From Chaunax sp. Z400 (lineage: Eukaryota > Chordata > Actinopteri > Lophiiformes > Chaunacidae), in NCBI GenBank assembly GCA_037577475.1, contig CM075202.1:6161001-6225000 (forward strand): 64,000 bases of DNA, in the 5' to 3' direction. The notes beneath the pieces are model-generated. The model was not told the origin of the DNA, made no database searches, and worked only from the letters and a program-made list of their open reading frames with translations. The position numbers and the translations under genes are program-made. Positions 49,641 to 62,585 of this stretch are shown here, in pieces. The number at the start of each line of letters is the position of its first letter. Positions within the stretch are counted from its first letter, which is position 1.

Positions 49641-52260
49641 TTGCACAGAAAATATTCCATTTTAAATTACAGATTGCAATCCAGTATTTACGTTTAGCTC
49701 AATTTCAGTATTAAGATGCTGTTTACATAATTATGCACCAGTATTTCTAATAATTCAGTAATATTTTATGCGATAATATAACTGTGAATGGCTACTGCGC
49801 TGCATAATAAGTACTATTTACACGTATTTGATAATGATAATACCTCTGGTATTTGAACTTAATCACAAATAAAATGTTATCAGTGTCTATACACAGAATC
49901 ATAGCAAAAACTAAAATTCAAAGCACCATTATACTGCATGTTTACACCTTTGTGTGTGTGTCGGGGGGCTGGGGGCGGGGTATTAATCATGGCTCATTCA
50001 TTACCTGTGTCCCTTTGCAAAATCACTGCAAACCACCTAATTAATGGAGCGTCCAACATTCCTGTCTTTTATGCTGGGACACAAAGGAAGCCTTTTTGTG
50101 GCTCAGTAATAAATCAGGGGCTGCAGTCAGTGACAATTGCACACAATGTAACTGTGACGTTAGTGGCTGCAGCAACAACCCCACATTTCTGACCTCCTCA
50201 CTCCTTTTTAGGTATTGTTGCACTAACCATGAAATCAAGCAATGAAACTGTTAACCAGCAGTCAAGAGCTGAAAACTTAGAATAGTCTCCTCATCTGACA
50301 GTCACTGATTTAAACCAGTGTGTATGTTTGTAATGTTTAAATGATGAGGAGCGCTGCAGGACAAATGCACTGGAGCAAATATCTGAGGTCCATTTAGTAT
50401 TTCGGTTCACATCAAACCCATTGATAAAACATTTATTGTTGCTTTTCTCTGGTTTTTATCTTTGTGTTTTGAACCATCTAACATTGACTGTTAGAAAATG
50501 TAAAACTATTTTCTTTTATTTTTGAGACAAATGTTTAATCAATTAATCAAGAAAATAATATGCACTTAAAATAATTTAAAAATTACTTGTTAATTGCGAT
50601 CCTAATTATTTAAGTCACTTTTCAAGCAAAAATATTTTCTTGGAGTCTGCCTCAGAAATGAGACTAATTTTTGTTTTATTGCTTTGTACTGTTTGTAAAT
50701 CGAAACATTTGGGTTTAGATTTAAATTTCCAACCAAGGTAAAAGAAGAGCTGAAGATGAATTTGAAAAATTTGATTGAAAAAACCAGGATAAAATAAAAA
50801 AAGAATAATATAAAATAAAATAAAATAAACAGTTCTGTTTGCTGAAAAAAGACGAAAATAATGAAAATGAAATAAAAATACAGAAATAAAGAAATAAAGT
50901 ATAATAAAATCTAATGGTAACAGTGTTATTAAGAAAAAAGGTAAATTTGTAAATTTTCATTCTTCTAACAGATTTTAGAAACTAAACCTTTAACAGAATA
51001 TCTCAGAGTAAGTGATAAAATGATGAACCTCTAAATGAGAGGATTTTTAAGGCAAAAAGCAGCAGCAGATGTGAGGAGAGAGCGTCCCTACAGGAGGGAT
51101 GATTTGGGGGAGGATTGTGGGTGTCTGGTGACAGGGAGCAGTCATTTCCATCAGCCTCATTAGGTAATTATATTGTCAGGGATCCCATTAGAGTTTTTAC
51201 AGTTCACTGAACTCCTCCTTCTGTATCAACATCTAGTGTGTGTGTGTGTGTGTGCTAACCAAGACAACATAGATGTCAGCTCACCACATGGGCAAACACA
51301 AAACATATTTATTTGTCTTTTTATCTTCTCTTTTATTTACTATCTTACATAAGAAACATTTTTATGCAGATATAAGAATAAATCAAGATGAAAAAACATT
51401 TATTTGGAAGCTAAAATATACGTGTCTAGCTCAGAACCACTTATTGATTGATTAGAATTTCCAATAGTCTGATAATCACATTGAATCAATTATTAATTAT
51501 TCATCAGGTTTATTCAAATCCCTGAAAATAATGTCAATGTGGACAGCGATTCAGAGTTCTGGAACAAACTGTTCTTCATCATCAGGAGATCAAGAGTTTA
51601 TTTCCCAGAAGTCTTATGTATCCTTAATGGTTTAGTGGCGAATAAAGACGATGACATTTAGAGCGAAGCACTGTGGTAATTCTAAGGTTTTTTCCAGAAA
51701 ATTGTAACAACCACATTGAACTCTGTAGCCTCTGCATCAAGGCTTATAAAGTTTATAAAACGCATAAAAAGTGTCATTAAACTAATGTTGCCTGAAGAAC
51801 ACTAGAGTGAAATCCAAATGTTGTAGAAGCATATCAAATCTGCCCCACATTTAGTCTGCTTCACTACATTTTTCAGCCTTCAAAAGTCTGTATCTCTACA
51901 GAAGGTGTTGTAAGTCAACCAGTACAGTTTGTAACTTGTGATAACAGCTGTGTTAAAGTTGTACATTTGTAAGATAGTGGCTGTGTAATGATCAGACATG
52001 TGAAAACAATCCTGGTACTACTGGGGTAGTAGTAGGGCACTACTGGGAATGTGCAATATGATGACTTTGTTACTGTTATCTTTTGTCTATTTATCAATGA
52101 GGTGCAATGTGTGTGTTTACATAGTGTGCATATGTTTATATTGTGAGTTGGGTGCATTGGGTTGGGTTTATATTTTATCTTTTATTCTTATGTACCAAAA
52201 GCAGTGGCCTTGATTTCATTGTATTTTGCATTTACATTGACAAAAAATGCTTTCTATTCC

Positions 52261-52315
52261 ATTCTATTCTATTCTATTCTATTCTATTCTATTCTATTCT
52301 ATTCTATTCTATTCT
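52261..52315 (+). repeat. (ATTCT)n pentanucleotide array
   Basis: Eleven perfect ATTCT units in tandem. Confidence 0.97.
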
Positions 52316-53743
52316 AAATACTCAGAAACTCAATCTAAATTTAGTGCAATTGAGCAAACTGACCACTAGGGCGCACTGTAATTCTACATGAAGACGTTTG
52401 AGTTCAAGGACTAACATCCAAATATTTTGCATGAGACTCAACAATTGAATCCAAAATATACAGGAACCAGCCACTGATATTTGTTGAGGTTTTTAAGACA
52501 AGTTAATATGAAATAACAACCACAATTAGTTCAACTTTATATGGTAAAATGTTCTTGCAAGCTAAGATTTCGGCTCTACACGTAACTTTATCTGTTATAC
52601 TATTTATATACTAGTTTGTAGTCTCTCTATCTTCCCTATGTCCAGTGCCTTCATTGTGTGGCACATGTGTATTCAGGGGCACATCATCAGGAGAGGAAAA
52701 CCAAGCAAATGTTTGTGCCCCCCATCCAAAGGGAGCCCCCAAATAGCCAATCATATTGGCACATTTGATAATGACAGCTATAAACCCCCTTAAACCTCCC
52801 ATTAAGGCACTGCTGATACCTTAAAACCCTTCTGAGGGATTAGATCCTTTGGCTGATGCCCTCCAGGATACTAATGGCTGAACTGCTCGCTTTATGTCAT
52901 CAGGACAAAAATATAGAGTAGGTTTACTATGTAATGTCTGAAGCTTCTTACCCATCTCTTGTGTTAACCCTGATATGAAATGAGGGAATAAACTGGCTAA
53001 TAAAGTCCAGGGGCAACAATTCATGAAGCAAATCACATAAACTCATCTCAAGTCTCCCATCTACTCTTTGCTCAGGATTGCGTGATTAATTTGCAAAGTG
53101 AAATTCATCCAAACCATTAAATGGCTTTTAGCTTTACTCAGAGGAAACACAATCACGTGATCGGCCTTATATGGACTCTCATAGCGGCTATACAGAAAAA
53201 CTACATCTGACTCTGCTGAATCTCATTTGAACTAAGCAGACACTGCCGGTTAAGTGATATGATTTTATGAGGAGATTTACGGCTTCTTACTCTTAATAAA
53301 GTCTTTTGTATTTAAGAGAATGGAAAAGCTGGACAGATCCACTCCAGAGCAGAAAATGTATTTTATATTTTTATAGGCTATATTTTGAGCAAATAAAGAA
53401 AAGATGAACATAAAAAAAACATTTTTATTCTTTGTTCATTGAATGTCAAACCAGAATTCATCCAAGTCTATACAGAATCTACAGTATTAAAAACTAAAAA
53501 ACATCTAAGTGCAAAGAATAATGCCTTTGTGGTTTGTTCGCAATTTTTCTTTTCTTTTTTATCCCAGATAGTTTTAATTGCTTTTCCGAAAAGCCGCATT
53601 ACTCCCACATCACAAAGTGTACCGCAGGAGAATGCCAGGCACGGCGCTCTCCAGCAATAAATAACCTCTTCAGACTGTTACAGGAAACCAGCAGCAAAAA
53701 ATCCAAGGGACAAACACACATCTTTCTCTCTTTATCACACACA

Positions 53744-53852
<109 letters not shown>

Positions 53853-54296
53853 ACTGAAGTCTGAATATAACTCCATCCCAAAAATGTTTTCTGTGACAAT
53901 GACACAAACAAAATGTAGCCATCGAAATTATTCATGTCTGGGACTGTTGATTGTTTACCTCACTTCTACTTGGAAACACTTTCCCATGCAGTATTTTTAG
54001 TGATCATTATCCTCATCCAAAAGAACAGCATTTATTAAGATCTAAATGAGCCAGTTCATCATAAATCTGAGACTGTTTAATGATACCTTGCACTGTAGCT
54101 AAACTTGAATGTTTACACTACTTCATCTGTCTTATTCTAATATTGTATCTTACTTTGTTTGCATCCTTTTAAATCTTATTTATTTTTGAATTCTTATATT
54201 GTCTTTTGATTTTGCCATATGGTCTTTTTAAATCTTACCTTAATGACTTTATGTCTTATGTAAAGCCCTCTGAGTTGTCATAAAATAAAATCTTGA

Positions 54297-54530
54297 TTTT
54301 GGTCCCTTCCTCTGGTACCACACCAAAATTTAATGGGTTCTCTCTTGATCCAAAGCTTAGTGGAAATCCATCATTAGTTTTTGTGCAATCAAACCAACCA
54401 ACCAGCAAACAAACAAACCACCATGGGTAAAAACAGTCTCCTTGGTGGAGGAAATAATGGTACTAGAAGGGCACTCAGAGAGTGCATACTTCAGCCAAGG
54501 CTGCCCAGAAACACAAAGGAGCCCAAACTG
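54297..54530. mobile_element. Teleost interspersed-repeat fragment at the satellite border
   Basis: It contains TGGAAATCCATCATTAGTTT, a run of AAAC/AACC units (CAGCAAACAAACAAACCACC), CTCCTTGGTGGAGGAAAT and GCACTCAGAGAGTGCATACT. These correspond to the end of the fish repeat also seen at 43620-43905. It is the last recognisable ordinary sequence before the satellite block. Confidence 0.55.
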
Positions 54531-54631
54531 TTAAAATTACAAGTTTTATTATCTGCATGTCTGTCTGTGTAATCATTGTATTTCAGTCACCTTATAACCC
54601 AAGTGAAATCATATAAAGTCTGATTATTATA

Positions 54632-56128
54632 CAAACCCTAGTCCAACCCTAACCCTAACCAGAAAACCCCGAAACGGACGTTGGTCCCGACTTTCTAGGA
54701 CCTTCCTTTTCCGAGATACACATATTCAGTATAGGTGCACCAAGCCCCATTCACCTACAATGAGAAAATAAACTTAAGTATAACTCAGGAACCGAAGGTC
54801 GGAGCAACTTCGAACCAAGATCCGTCTGCCATATGTCGGGGGCGTTGAACACGCCAGACTTGTCCCCATGTCTCTAGGACCTTCCGTTCCCGAGATACAC
54901 ATATTCAGTATACCGCCCCTACTGGACATGTCATATCTCGGGAAGGGAAGGTCGTAGAGACTCGGGACAAAAACTGGCGTTCTCAGAGACCCCAAAAAAA
55001 AAACCAGACGGACGTTGGTCCCGACTCTCTAGGACCTTCCCTTCCCGAGATAGACATATTCAGTATAGGTGAACCAAGCCCCATTCACCTACAATGAGAA
55101 AATAAACTTAAGTATAACTAAGGAACCAAACGTCGAAGCAACTTCGAACCACGATCCGTCTGCCATATGTCGGGGGAGTTGAACATGCCAGACTTGTCCC
55201 CGAGTCTCTATGACCTTCCGTTCCCGAGATACACGTATTCAGTATATCCCCCCAACTGGATATGTCATATCTCGGGAAAGTAAGGTCGTAGAGACTCGGG
55301 ACAAAGACCGGCATCCTCAGAGACCCCGAAGAACACCAGACGGACGTTGATCCCGAGTCTCTATGACCTTCCATTCCCGAGATATAGAAATCAGTAGGGG
55401 TACTGAATTGAGCTTCAACCCCTAACCCTAACCCTAGCCCCATTCACCTACAATGAGAAAATAAACTTCAGTATAACTCAGGAACCGACGGTCGGAGCAA
55501 CTTCGAACCACGATCCGTCTGCCATATGTCGGGGGCGTTGAACACGCCAGACTTATCCTCGAGTCTCCAGGACCTTCCGTTCCCAAGATACACATATTCA
55601 GTATAACGCCCCTACTGGATAGGTCATATCATGGGAAGGGAAGATCGTAGAGACTCGGGACAAAGACTGGCGTTCTCAGAGACCCCCAAAACCCCCAGAC
55701 GGATGTTGGTCCCGACTCTCTAGGACCTTCCCTTCCCGAGATACACATATTCAGTATAGGTCTACCAAGCCCCAATCACCCACAATGAGAAAATAAACTT
55801 AAGTATAACTCAGGAACCGAAGCTCGAAGCAACTTCGAACCTAGATCCGTCTACCATATTTCGGGGGCGCTGAACACACCAGACTTTTCCCCGAGTCTCT
55901 ACGACCTTCCGTTTCCAAGATACACATATTCAGTATTTCCCCCCCAACTGCATATGTCATATCTCGGGAAGGGAAGGTCGTAGAAACTCGGGACAAAGAC
56001 TGGCGTCCTCACAGACCCCCAAAACCCACAGACGGATGTTGGTCCCGAGTCTATACGACCTTCCATTCCCGAGATGTAGAAATCAGTAGGGTTACGGAAT
56101 TGAGCTTTTATCCCATCAACCCCTAACC
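54632..56128. repeat. Subtelomere-like satellite, ~331-359 bp tandem units (about 4)
   Basis: Units recur with markers TGCCATATGTCGGGGG (about 54828, 55162, 55521 and a diverged copy near 55852), CATTCACCTACAATGAGAAA and CTCGGGACAAAGAC. Spacings are about 334, 359 and 331 bp. Each unit contains the motif CCGAGTCTCTACGACCTTCC and its inverted form, so it is internally palindromic. Short telomeric stretches (two or three CCCTAA) occur at 54632-54660 and 55420-55440. Minus-strand open frames of about 73-110 codons recur with the units and are not supported as genes. Confidence 0.9.
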
Positions 56129-56156
56129 TTAGGGTTAGGGTTAGGGTTAACCCTAA
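56129..56156. repeat. Head-to-head telomeric junction (TTAGGG to CCCTAA)
   Basis: Three TTAGGG hexamers (56129-56146) run into CCCTAA through a perfect 16 bp palindrome, TTAGGGTTAACCCTAA, at 56141-56156. Everything to the right is in CCCTAA orientation. CCCTAACC also precedes the TTAGGG run at 56121-56128. Confidence 0.95.
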
Positions 56157-58088
56157 TCCTAGTTCAACCCTAATCCTACCTAATCCTAGTTCAACCCTAA
56201 TCAACCCTAATCCTAGTTCAACCATAACCCTAACCCTAACAAACCTAACCCTAACCCTAGCCCAACCCTAATCCTAGTTCAACCATAACCCTAACCCTAA
56301 CAAACCTAACCCTAACCCTAGCCCAAACCCTAACCATAACCCTAGCCTAAACCCTAACCCTAACCCTAGCCCAAACCCTAACCCGAACCCTAGCCCTAAC
56401 CCTAACCCTAGCTCAAACCCTAACCCTAACCCTAACCCTAGCTCAAACCCTAACCCTAACGCTAGCTCAAACCCTAACCCTAACCCTAGCTCAAACCATA
56501 ACCCTAACCCTAGCTCAAACCCTAACCCTAACCCTAACCCTAGCTCAAACCCTAACCCTAACCCTAGCTTAAACCCTAACCATAGCTCAAACCCTAACCC
56601 TAACCCTAGCTCAAAACCTAACCCTAACCCTAGCTCAAACCCTAACCCTAACCCTAGCTCAAACCCTAACCCTAACCCTAACTCTAGCTCAAACCCTAAC
56701 CCTAACCCTAGCTCAAACCCTAACCCTAACCCTAACCCTAGCTCAAACCCTAACCCTAACCCTAGCTCAAACCCTAACCCTAGCTCAAACCCTAACCCTA
56801 ACCCTAGCTCAAACCCTAACCCTAACCCTACCTCAAACCCTAACCCTAACCCTAACCCTAACTCAAACCCTAACCCTAACCCTAGCTCAAACCCTAACCC
56901 TAACCCTAACCCTAGCTCAAACCCTAACCCTAACCCTAACCCTAGCTCAAACCCTAACCCTAACCCTAGCTCAAACCCTAACCCTAACCCTAGCTCAAAC
57001 CCTAACCCTAACCCTAGCTCAAACCCTAATCCTAACCCTAGCTCAAACCCTAACCCTAACCCTAGCTCAAACCCTAACCCTAACCCTAACCCTAGCTCAA
57101 ACCCTAACCCTAACCCTAGCTCAAACCCTAACCCTAACCCTAGCTCAAACCCTAACCCTAACCCTAGCTCAAACCCTAACCCCAACCCTAACCCTAGCTC
57201 AAACCCTAACCCTAACCCCAACCCTAGCTCAAACCCTAACCCTAACCCTAGCTCAAACCCTAACCCTAACCCTAGCTCAAACCCTAACCCTAACCCTAAC
57301 TCTAGCTCAAACCCTAACCCTAACCCTAGCTCAAACCCTAACCATAGCTCAAACCCTAACCCTAACCCTAGCTCAAAACCTAACCCTAACCCTAGCTCAA
57401 ACCCTAACCCTAACCCTAGCTCAAACCCTAACCCTAACCCTAACTCTAGCTCAAACCCTAACCCTAACCCTAGCTCAAACCCTAACCCTAACCCTAACCC
57501 TAGCTCAAACCCTAACCCTAACCCTAGCTCAAACCCTAACCCTAGCTCAAACCCTAACCCTAACCCTAGCTCAAACCCTAACCCTAACCCTACCTCAAAC
57601 CCTAACCCTAACCCTAACCCTAACTCAAACCCTAACCCTAACCCTAGCTCAAACCCTAACCCTAACCCTAGCTCAAACCCTAACCCTAACCCTAACCCTA
57701 GCTCAAACCCTAACCCTAACCCTAACCCTAGCTCAAACCCTAACCCTAACCCTAACCCTAGCTCAAACCCTAACCCTAACCCTAGCTCAAACCTTAACCC
57801 TAACCCTAGCTCAAACCCTAACCCTAACCCTAGCTCAAACCCTAATCCTAACCCTAGCTCAAACCCTAACCCTAACCCTAGCTCAAACCCTAACCCTAAC
57901 CCTAACTCAAACCCTAACCCTAACCCTAGCTCAAACCCTAACCCTAACCCTAGCTCAAACCCTAACCCTAACCCTAGCTCAAACCCTAACCCCAACCCTA
58001 ACCCTAGCTCAAACCCTAACCCTAACCCCAACCCTAGCTCAAACCCTAACCCTAACCCTAACCCTAGCTCAAACCCTAACCCTAACCC
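56157..58088. repeat. Degenerate telomeric array 1 (CCCTAA orientation)
   Basis: The dominant unit is two or three CCCTAA hexamers, then CCCTAG and CTCAAA, giving 24 or 30 bp units, with some of 18 bp. Internal rare variants recur at a spacing of 762-810 bp (CCATAGCTC at 56581/57343, TACCTC at 56829/57591, CCCCAACCC at 57181/57991), so the array is itself built of larger duplications. The 585-codon minus-strand open frame (Phe-Glu-Leu and Gly-Leu repeats) is a by-product of period-6 structure. Confidence 0.97.
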
Positions 58089-58820
58089 TAGCCTAAACCC
58101 ATAGAAGTATGGGTTTAAAAAAAGTTACTACACAAATGGTACCAATCAACTCCAAATGGCCTGAAACGTGCTCCTACTCACTTGCTCTGCAGACACGATT
58201 TTGACCTCAACACTTAGTAAAATTTTCACTCCAACTGGCACCCATTCATTCCAATGGGGGAAACATTTCGGTCTATAACTTGGGAACGGAAGGTCATAGA
58301 GACTCGGGACCCTGATCCGTCGGACATAATTCGGGGTCTCTGAACACGCCAGACTTGTCCCCGAGTCTCTACGACCTTCCGTTCCCGAGATACAAACAAT
58401 CCAAAAATACCCAAAAATACAGGTCATATCTCGGGAACCGTAGGTCGTAGAGACTCGGGACAACTGCTGGCGTACCCAGAAAACCCATAAACCCCTAGAC
58501 GGACCTCATCCCCGAGTCTCTACGACCTTCCGTTCCCGAGATACAAACAGTCCAAAAATTCCCCAAAATACAGGTCATATCTCGGGAACCGTAGGTCGTA
58601 GAGACTCGGGACAACTGCTGGCGTACCCAGAAAACCCATAAACCCCTAGACGGACCTCATCCCCGGGTCTCTACGACCTTCCGTTCCCGAGATACAAACA
58701 GTCCAAAAATCCCCCAAAATACAGGTCATATCTCGGGAACCGTAGGTCGTAGAGACTCGGGACAACTGCTGGCGTACTCAGAAAACCCTTAAACCCCTAG
58801 ACGGACCTCATCCCCGAGTC
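58089..58820. repeat. Satellite block A: lead-in plus three 151 bp palindromic units
   Basis: The block opens with CCTAAACCCATAGAAGTATG and a lead-in of about 320 bp homologous to the ~345 bp units further left. Three units follow at an exact 151 bp period (GGTCATATCTCGGG at 58422, 58573, 58724). Each unit carries an inverted pair: ATCTCGGGAACCGTAGGTCG..., and later CCGAGTCTCTACGACCTTCC...CCCGAGAT. It ends abruptly at CCCCGAGTC joined to CCTAACCC. Confidence 0.95.
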
Positions 58821-61800
58821 CCTAACCCTAACCCTAGCTCAAACCCTAACCCTAACCCTAGCTCAAACCCTAACCCTAACCCTAGCTCAAACCCTAACCC
58901 TAACCTAAGCTCAAACCCTAACCCTAGCTCAAACCCTAACCCTAACCCTACCTCAAACCCTAACCCTAACCCTAACCCTAGTTCAAACCCTAACCCTAAA
59001 CCTAGCTCAAACCCTAACCCTAACCCTAGCTCAAACCCTAAACCTAACCCTAACCCTAACCCTAGCTCAAACCCTAACCCTAACCCTAACCCTAACCCTA
59101 GCTCAAACCCTAACCCTAACCCTAACCCTAGTTCAAACCCTAACCCTAACCCTAGCTCAAACCCTAACCCTAACCCTAGCTCAAACCCTAACCCTAACCC
59201 TAGCTCAAACCCTAACCCTAACCCTAGCTCAAACCCTAACCCTAACCCTAGCTCAAACCCTAACCCTAACCCTAACCCTAGCTCAAACCCTAACCCTAAC
59301 CCTAACCCTAGCTCAAACCCTAACCCTAACCCTAACCCTAGCTCAAACCCTAACCCTAACCCTAACCCTAGCTCAACCCCTAACCCTAACCCTAACCCTA
59401 GCTCAAACCCTAACCCTAACCCTAACCCTAGCTCAAACCCTAACCCTAACCCTAACCCTAGCTCAAACCCTAACCCTAACCCTAACCCTAACCCTAGCTC
59501 AAACCCTAACCCTAACCCTAACCCTAGCTCAAACCCTAACCCTAACCCTAGCTCAAAACCTAACCCTAACCCTAACCCTAGCTCAAACCCTAACCCTAAC
59601 CCTAGCTCAAACCCTAACCCTAACCCTAACCCTAGCTCAAACCCTAAACCTAACCCTAACCCTAGCTCAAACCCTAACCCTAACCCTAGCTCAAACCCTA
59701 ACCCTAACCCTAACCCTAGCTCAAACCCTAAACCTAACCCTAACCCTAGCTCAAACCCTAACCCTGACCCTAACCCTAGCTCAAACCCTAACCCTAACCC
59801 GAGCTCAAACCCTAACCCTAACCCTAGCTCAAACCCTAACGCTAACCCTAACCCTAGCTCAAACCCTAAACCTAACCCTAACCCTAACCCTAGCTCAAAC
59901 CGTAACCCTAACCCAAACCCTAGCTCAAACCCTAACCCTAACCCTAGCTCAAACCCTAACCCTAACCCTAGCTCAAACCCTAACCCTAACCCTAGCTCAA
60001 ACCCTAACCCTAACCCTAACCCTAGCTCAAACCCTAAACCTAACCCTAACCCTAGCTCAAACCCTAACCCTGACCCTAACCCTAGCTCAAACCCTAACCC
60101 TAACCCTAACCCTAGCTCAAACCCTAACCCTAACCCTAGCTCAAACCCTAACCCTAACCCTAACCCTAGCTCAAACCCTAACCCTAACCCTAGCTCAAAC
60201 CCTAACCCTAACCCTAGCTCAAACCCTAACCCTAACCCTAACCCTAGCTCAAACCCTAACCCTAACCCTAACCCTAGCTCAAACCCTAACCCTAACCCTA
60301 GCTCAAACCCTAACCCTAACCCTAACCCTAGCTCAAACCCTAACCCTAACCCTAACCCTAGCTCAAACCCTAACCCTAACCCTAACCCTAGCTCAAACCC
60401 TAACCCTAACCCTAGCTCAAACCCTAACCCTAACCCTAGCTCAAACCCTAACCCTAACCCTAACCCTAACCCTAGCTCAAACCCTAACCCTAACCCTAAC
60501 CCTAGCTCAAACCCTAACCCAAACCCTAGCTCAAACCCTAACCCTAACCCTAACCCTAGCTCAAACCCTAACCCTAACCCTAGCTCAAACCCTAACCCTA
60601 ACCCTAACCCTAGCTCAAACCCTAAACCTAACCCTAACCCTAGCTCAAACCCTAACCCTAACCCTAGCTCAAACCCTAACCCTAACCCTAACCCTAGCTC
60701 AAACCCTAAACCTAACCCTAACCCTAGCTCAAACCCTAACCCTGACCCTAACCCTAGCTCAAACCCTAACCCTAACCCGAGCTCAAACCCTAACCCTAAC
60801 CCTAGCTCAAACCCTAACGCTAACCCTAACCCTAGCTCAAACCCTAAACCTAACCCTAACCCTAACCCTAGCTCAAACCGTAACCCTAACCCAAACCCTA
60901 GCTCAAACCCTAACCCTAACCCTAGCTCAAACCCTAACCCTAACCCTAGCTCAAACCCTAACCCTAACCCTAACCCTAGCTCAAAACCTAACCCTAACCC
61001 TAGCTCAAACCCTAACCCTAACCCTAGCTCAAACCCTAACCCTAACCCTAACCCTAGCTCAAACCCTAACCCTAACCCTAGCTCAAACCCTAACCCTAAC
61101 CCTAACCCTACCTCAAACCCTAACCCTAACCGTAGCTCAAACCCTAACCCTAACCCTAGCTCAAACCCTAACCCTAACCCTAACCCTAGCTCAAACCCTA
61201 ACCCTAACCCTAACCCTAGCTCAAACCCTAACCCTAACCCTAACCCTAGCTCAAACCCTAAACCTAACCCTAACCCTAACCCTAGCTCAAACCCTAACCC
61301 TAACCCTAGCTCAAACCCTAACCCTAACCCTAACCCTAGCTCAAACCCTAACCCTAACCCTTTGCTCAAACCCTAACCCTAACCCTAACCCTAGCTCAAA
61401 CCCTAACCCTAACCCTAGCTCAAACCCTAACCCTAACCCTAACCCTAGCTCAAAACCTAACCCTAACCCTAGCTCAAACCCTAACCCTAACCCTAACCCT
61501 AGCTCAAACACTAACCCTAACCCTAGCTCAAACCCTAACCCTAACCCTAGCTCAAACCCTAACCCTAACCCTAACCCTAGCTCAAAACCTAACCCTAACC
61601 CTAGCTCAAACCCTAACCCTAACCCTAGCTCAAACCCTAACCCTAACCCTAGCTCAAACCCTAACCCTAACCCTAGCTCAAACCCTAACCCTAACCCTAA
61701 CCCTACCTCAAACCCTTACCCTAACCCTAGCCCAAACCCTAACCCTAACCCTAACCCTAGCTCAAACCCTAACCCTAACCCTAACCCTAGCTCAAACCCT

Positions 61801-62585
61801 AACCCTAACCCTAACCCTAGCTCAAACCCTAACCCTAACCCTAACCCTAGCTCAAACCCTAAACCTAACCCTAACCCTAACCCTAGCTCAAACCCTAACC
61901 CTAACCCTAACCCTAGCTCAAACCCTAACCCTAACCCTAGCTCAAACCCTAACCCTAACCCTAGCTCAAACCCTAACCCTAACCCTAACCCTAGCTCAAA
62001 CCCTAACCCTAACCCTAGCTCAAACCCTAACACTAACCCTAACCCTAGCTCAAACCCTAACCCTAACCCTAGCTCAAACCCTAACCCTAACCCTAGCTCA
62101 AACCCTAACCCTAACCCTAGCTCAAACCCTAACCCTAACCCTAGCTCAAACCCTAACCCTAAGCCTAGCTCAAACCCTAACCCTAACCCTAACCCTAGCT
62201 CAAACCCTAACCCTAACCCTAGCTCAAACCCTAACCCTAACCCTAACCCTAGCTCAAACCCTAACCCTAACCCTAGCTCAAACCCTAACCCTAACCCTAG
62301 CTCAAACCCTAACCCTAACCCTAGCTCAAACCCTAACCCTAACCCTAACCCTAGCTCAAACCCTAACCCTAACCCTAACCCTAGCTCAAACCATAACCCT
62401 AACCCTAACCCTAGCTCAAACCCTAACCCTAAACCTAATTCAAACCCTAACCCTAACCCTAACCCTATCTCAAACCCTAACCCTAACCCTAACCCTAGCT
62501 CAAACCCTAACCCTAACCCTAACCCTAACCCTAGCTCAAACCCTAACCCTAACCCTAACCCTAGCTCAAACTCTAACCCTAACCC
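58821..62585. repeat. Degenerate telomeric array 2 (CCCTAA orientation)
   Basis: About 3.8 kb of the same 24/30 bp units. A block of rare variants (CCTGACCC, CCCGAGCTC, AACGCTAA, AACCGTAA) appears at 59763-59901 and again at 60741-60879, with a constant offset of 978 bp. The 853-codon minus-strand frame ends where a 1 bp insertion (CCCTTTGCTCAAA, about 61359) breaks the multiple-of-6 phasing; a second frame continues further right. Confidence 0.97.

Noticed and set aside
56274..58031. 585-codon minus-strand open frame of Phe-Glu-Leu and Gly-Leu repeats
   Set aside because: It is the translation of a telomeric array with period 6; any frame without a stop in the unit stays open. There is no promoter, splice context or domain.
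58146..58463. 105-codon minus-strand frame in block A (a similar one occurs in block B)
   Set aside because: It lies wholly in palindromic satellite units; similar reading frames occur in every unit because the sequence repeats.
58808..61369. 853-codon minus-strand open frame with the same repeats
   Set aside because: Same cause. It ends at a single 1 bp insertion in the array, not at a gene-like terminus.
61716..62033. 105-codon minus-strand open frame with the same repeats
   Set aside because: Continuation of the same artefact to the right of the frame break.
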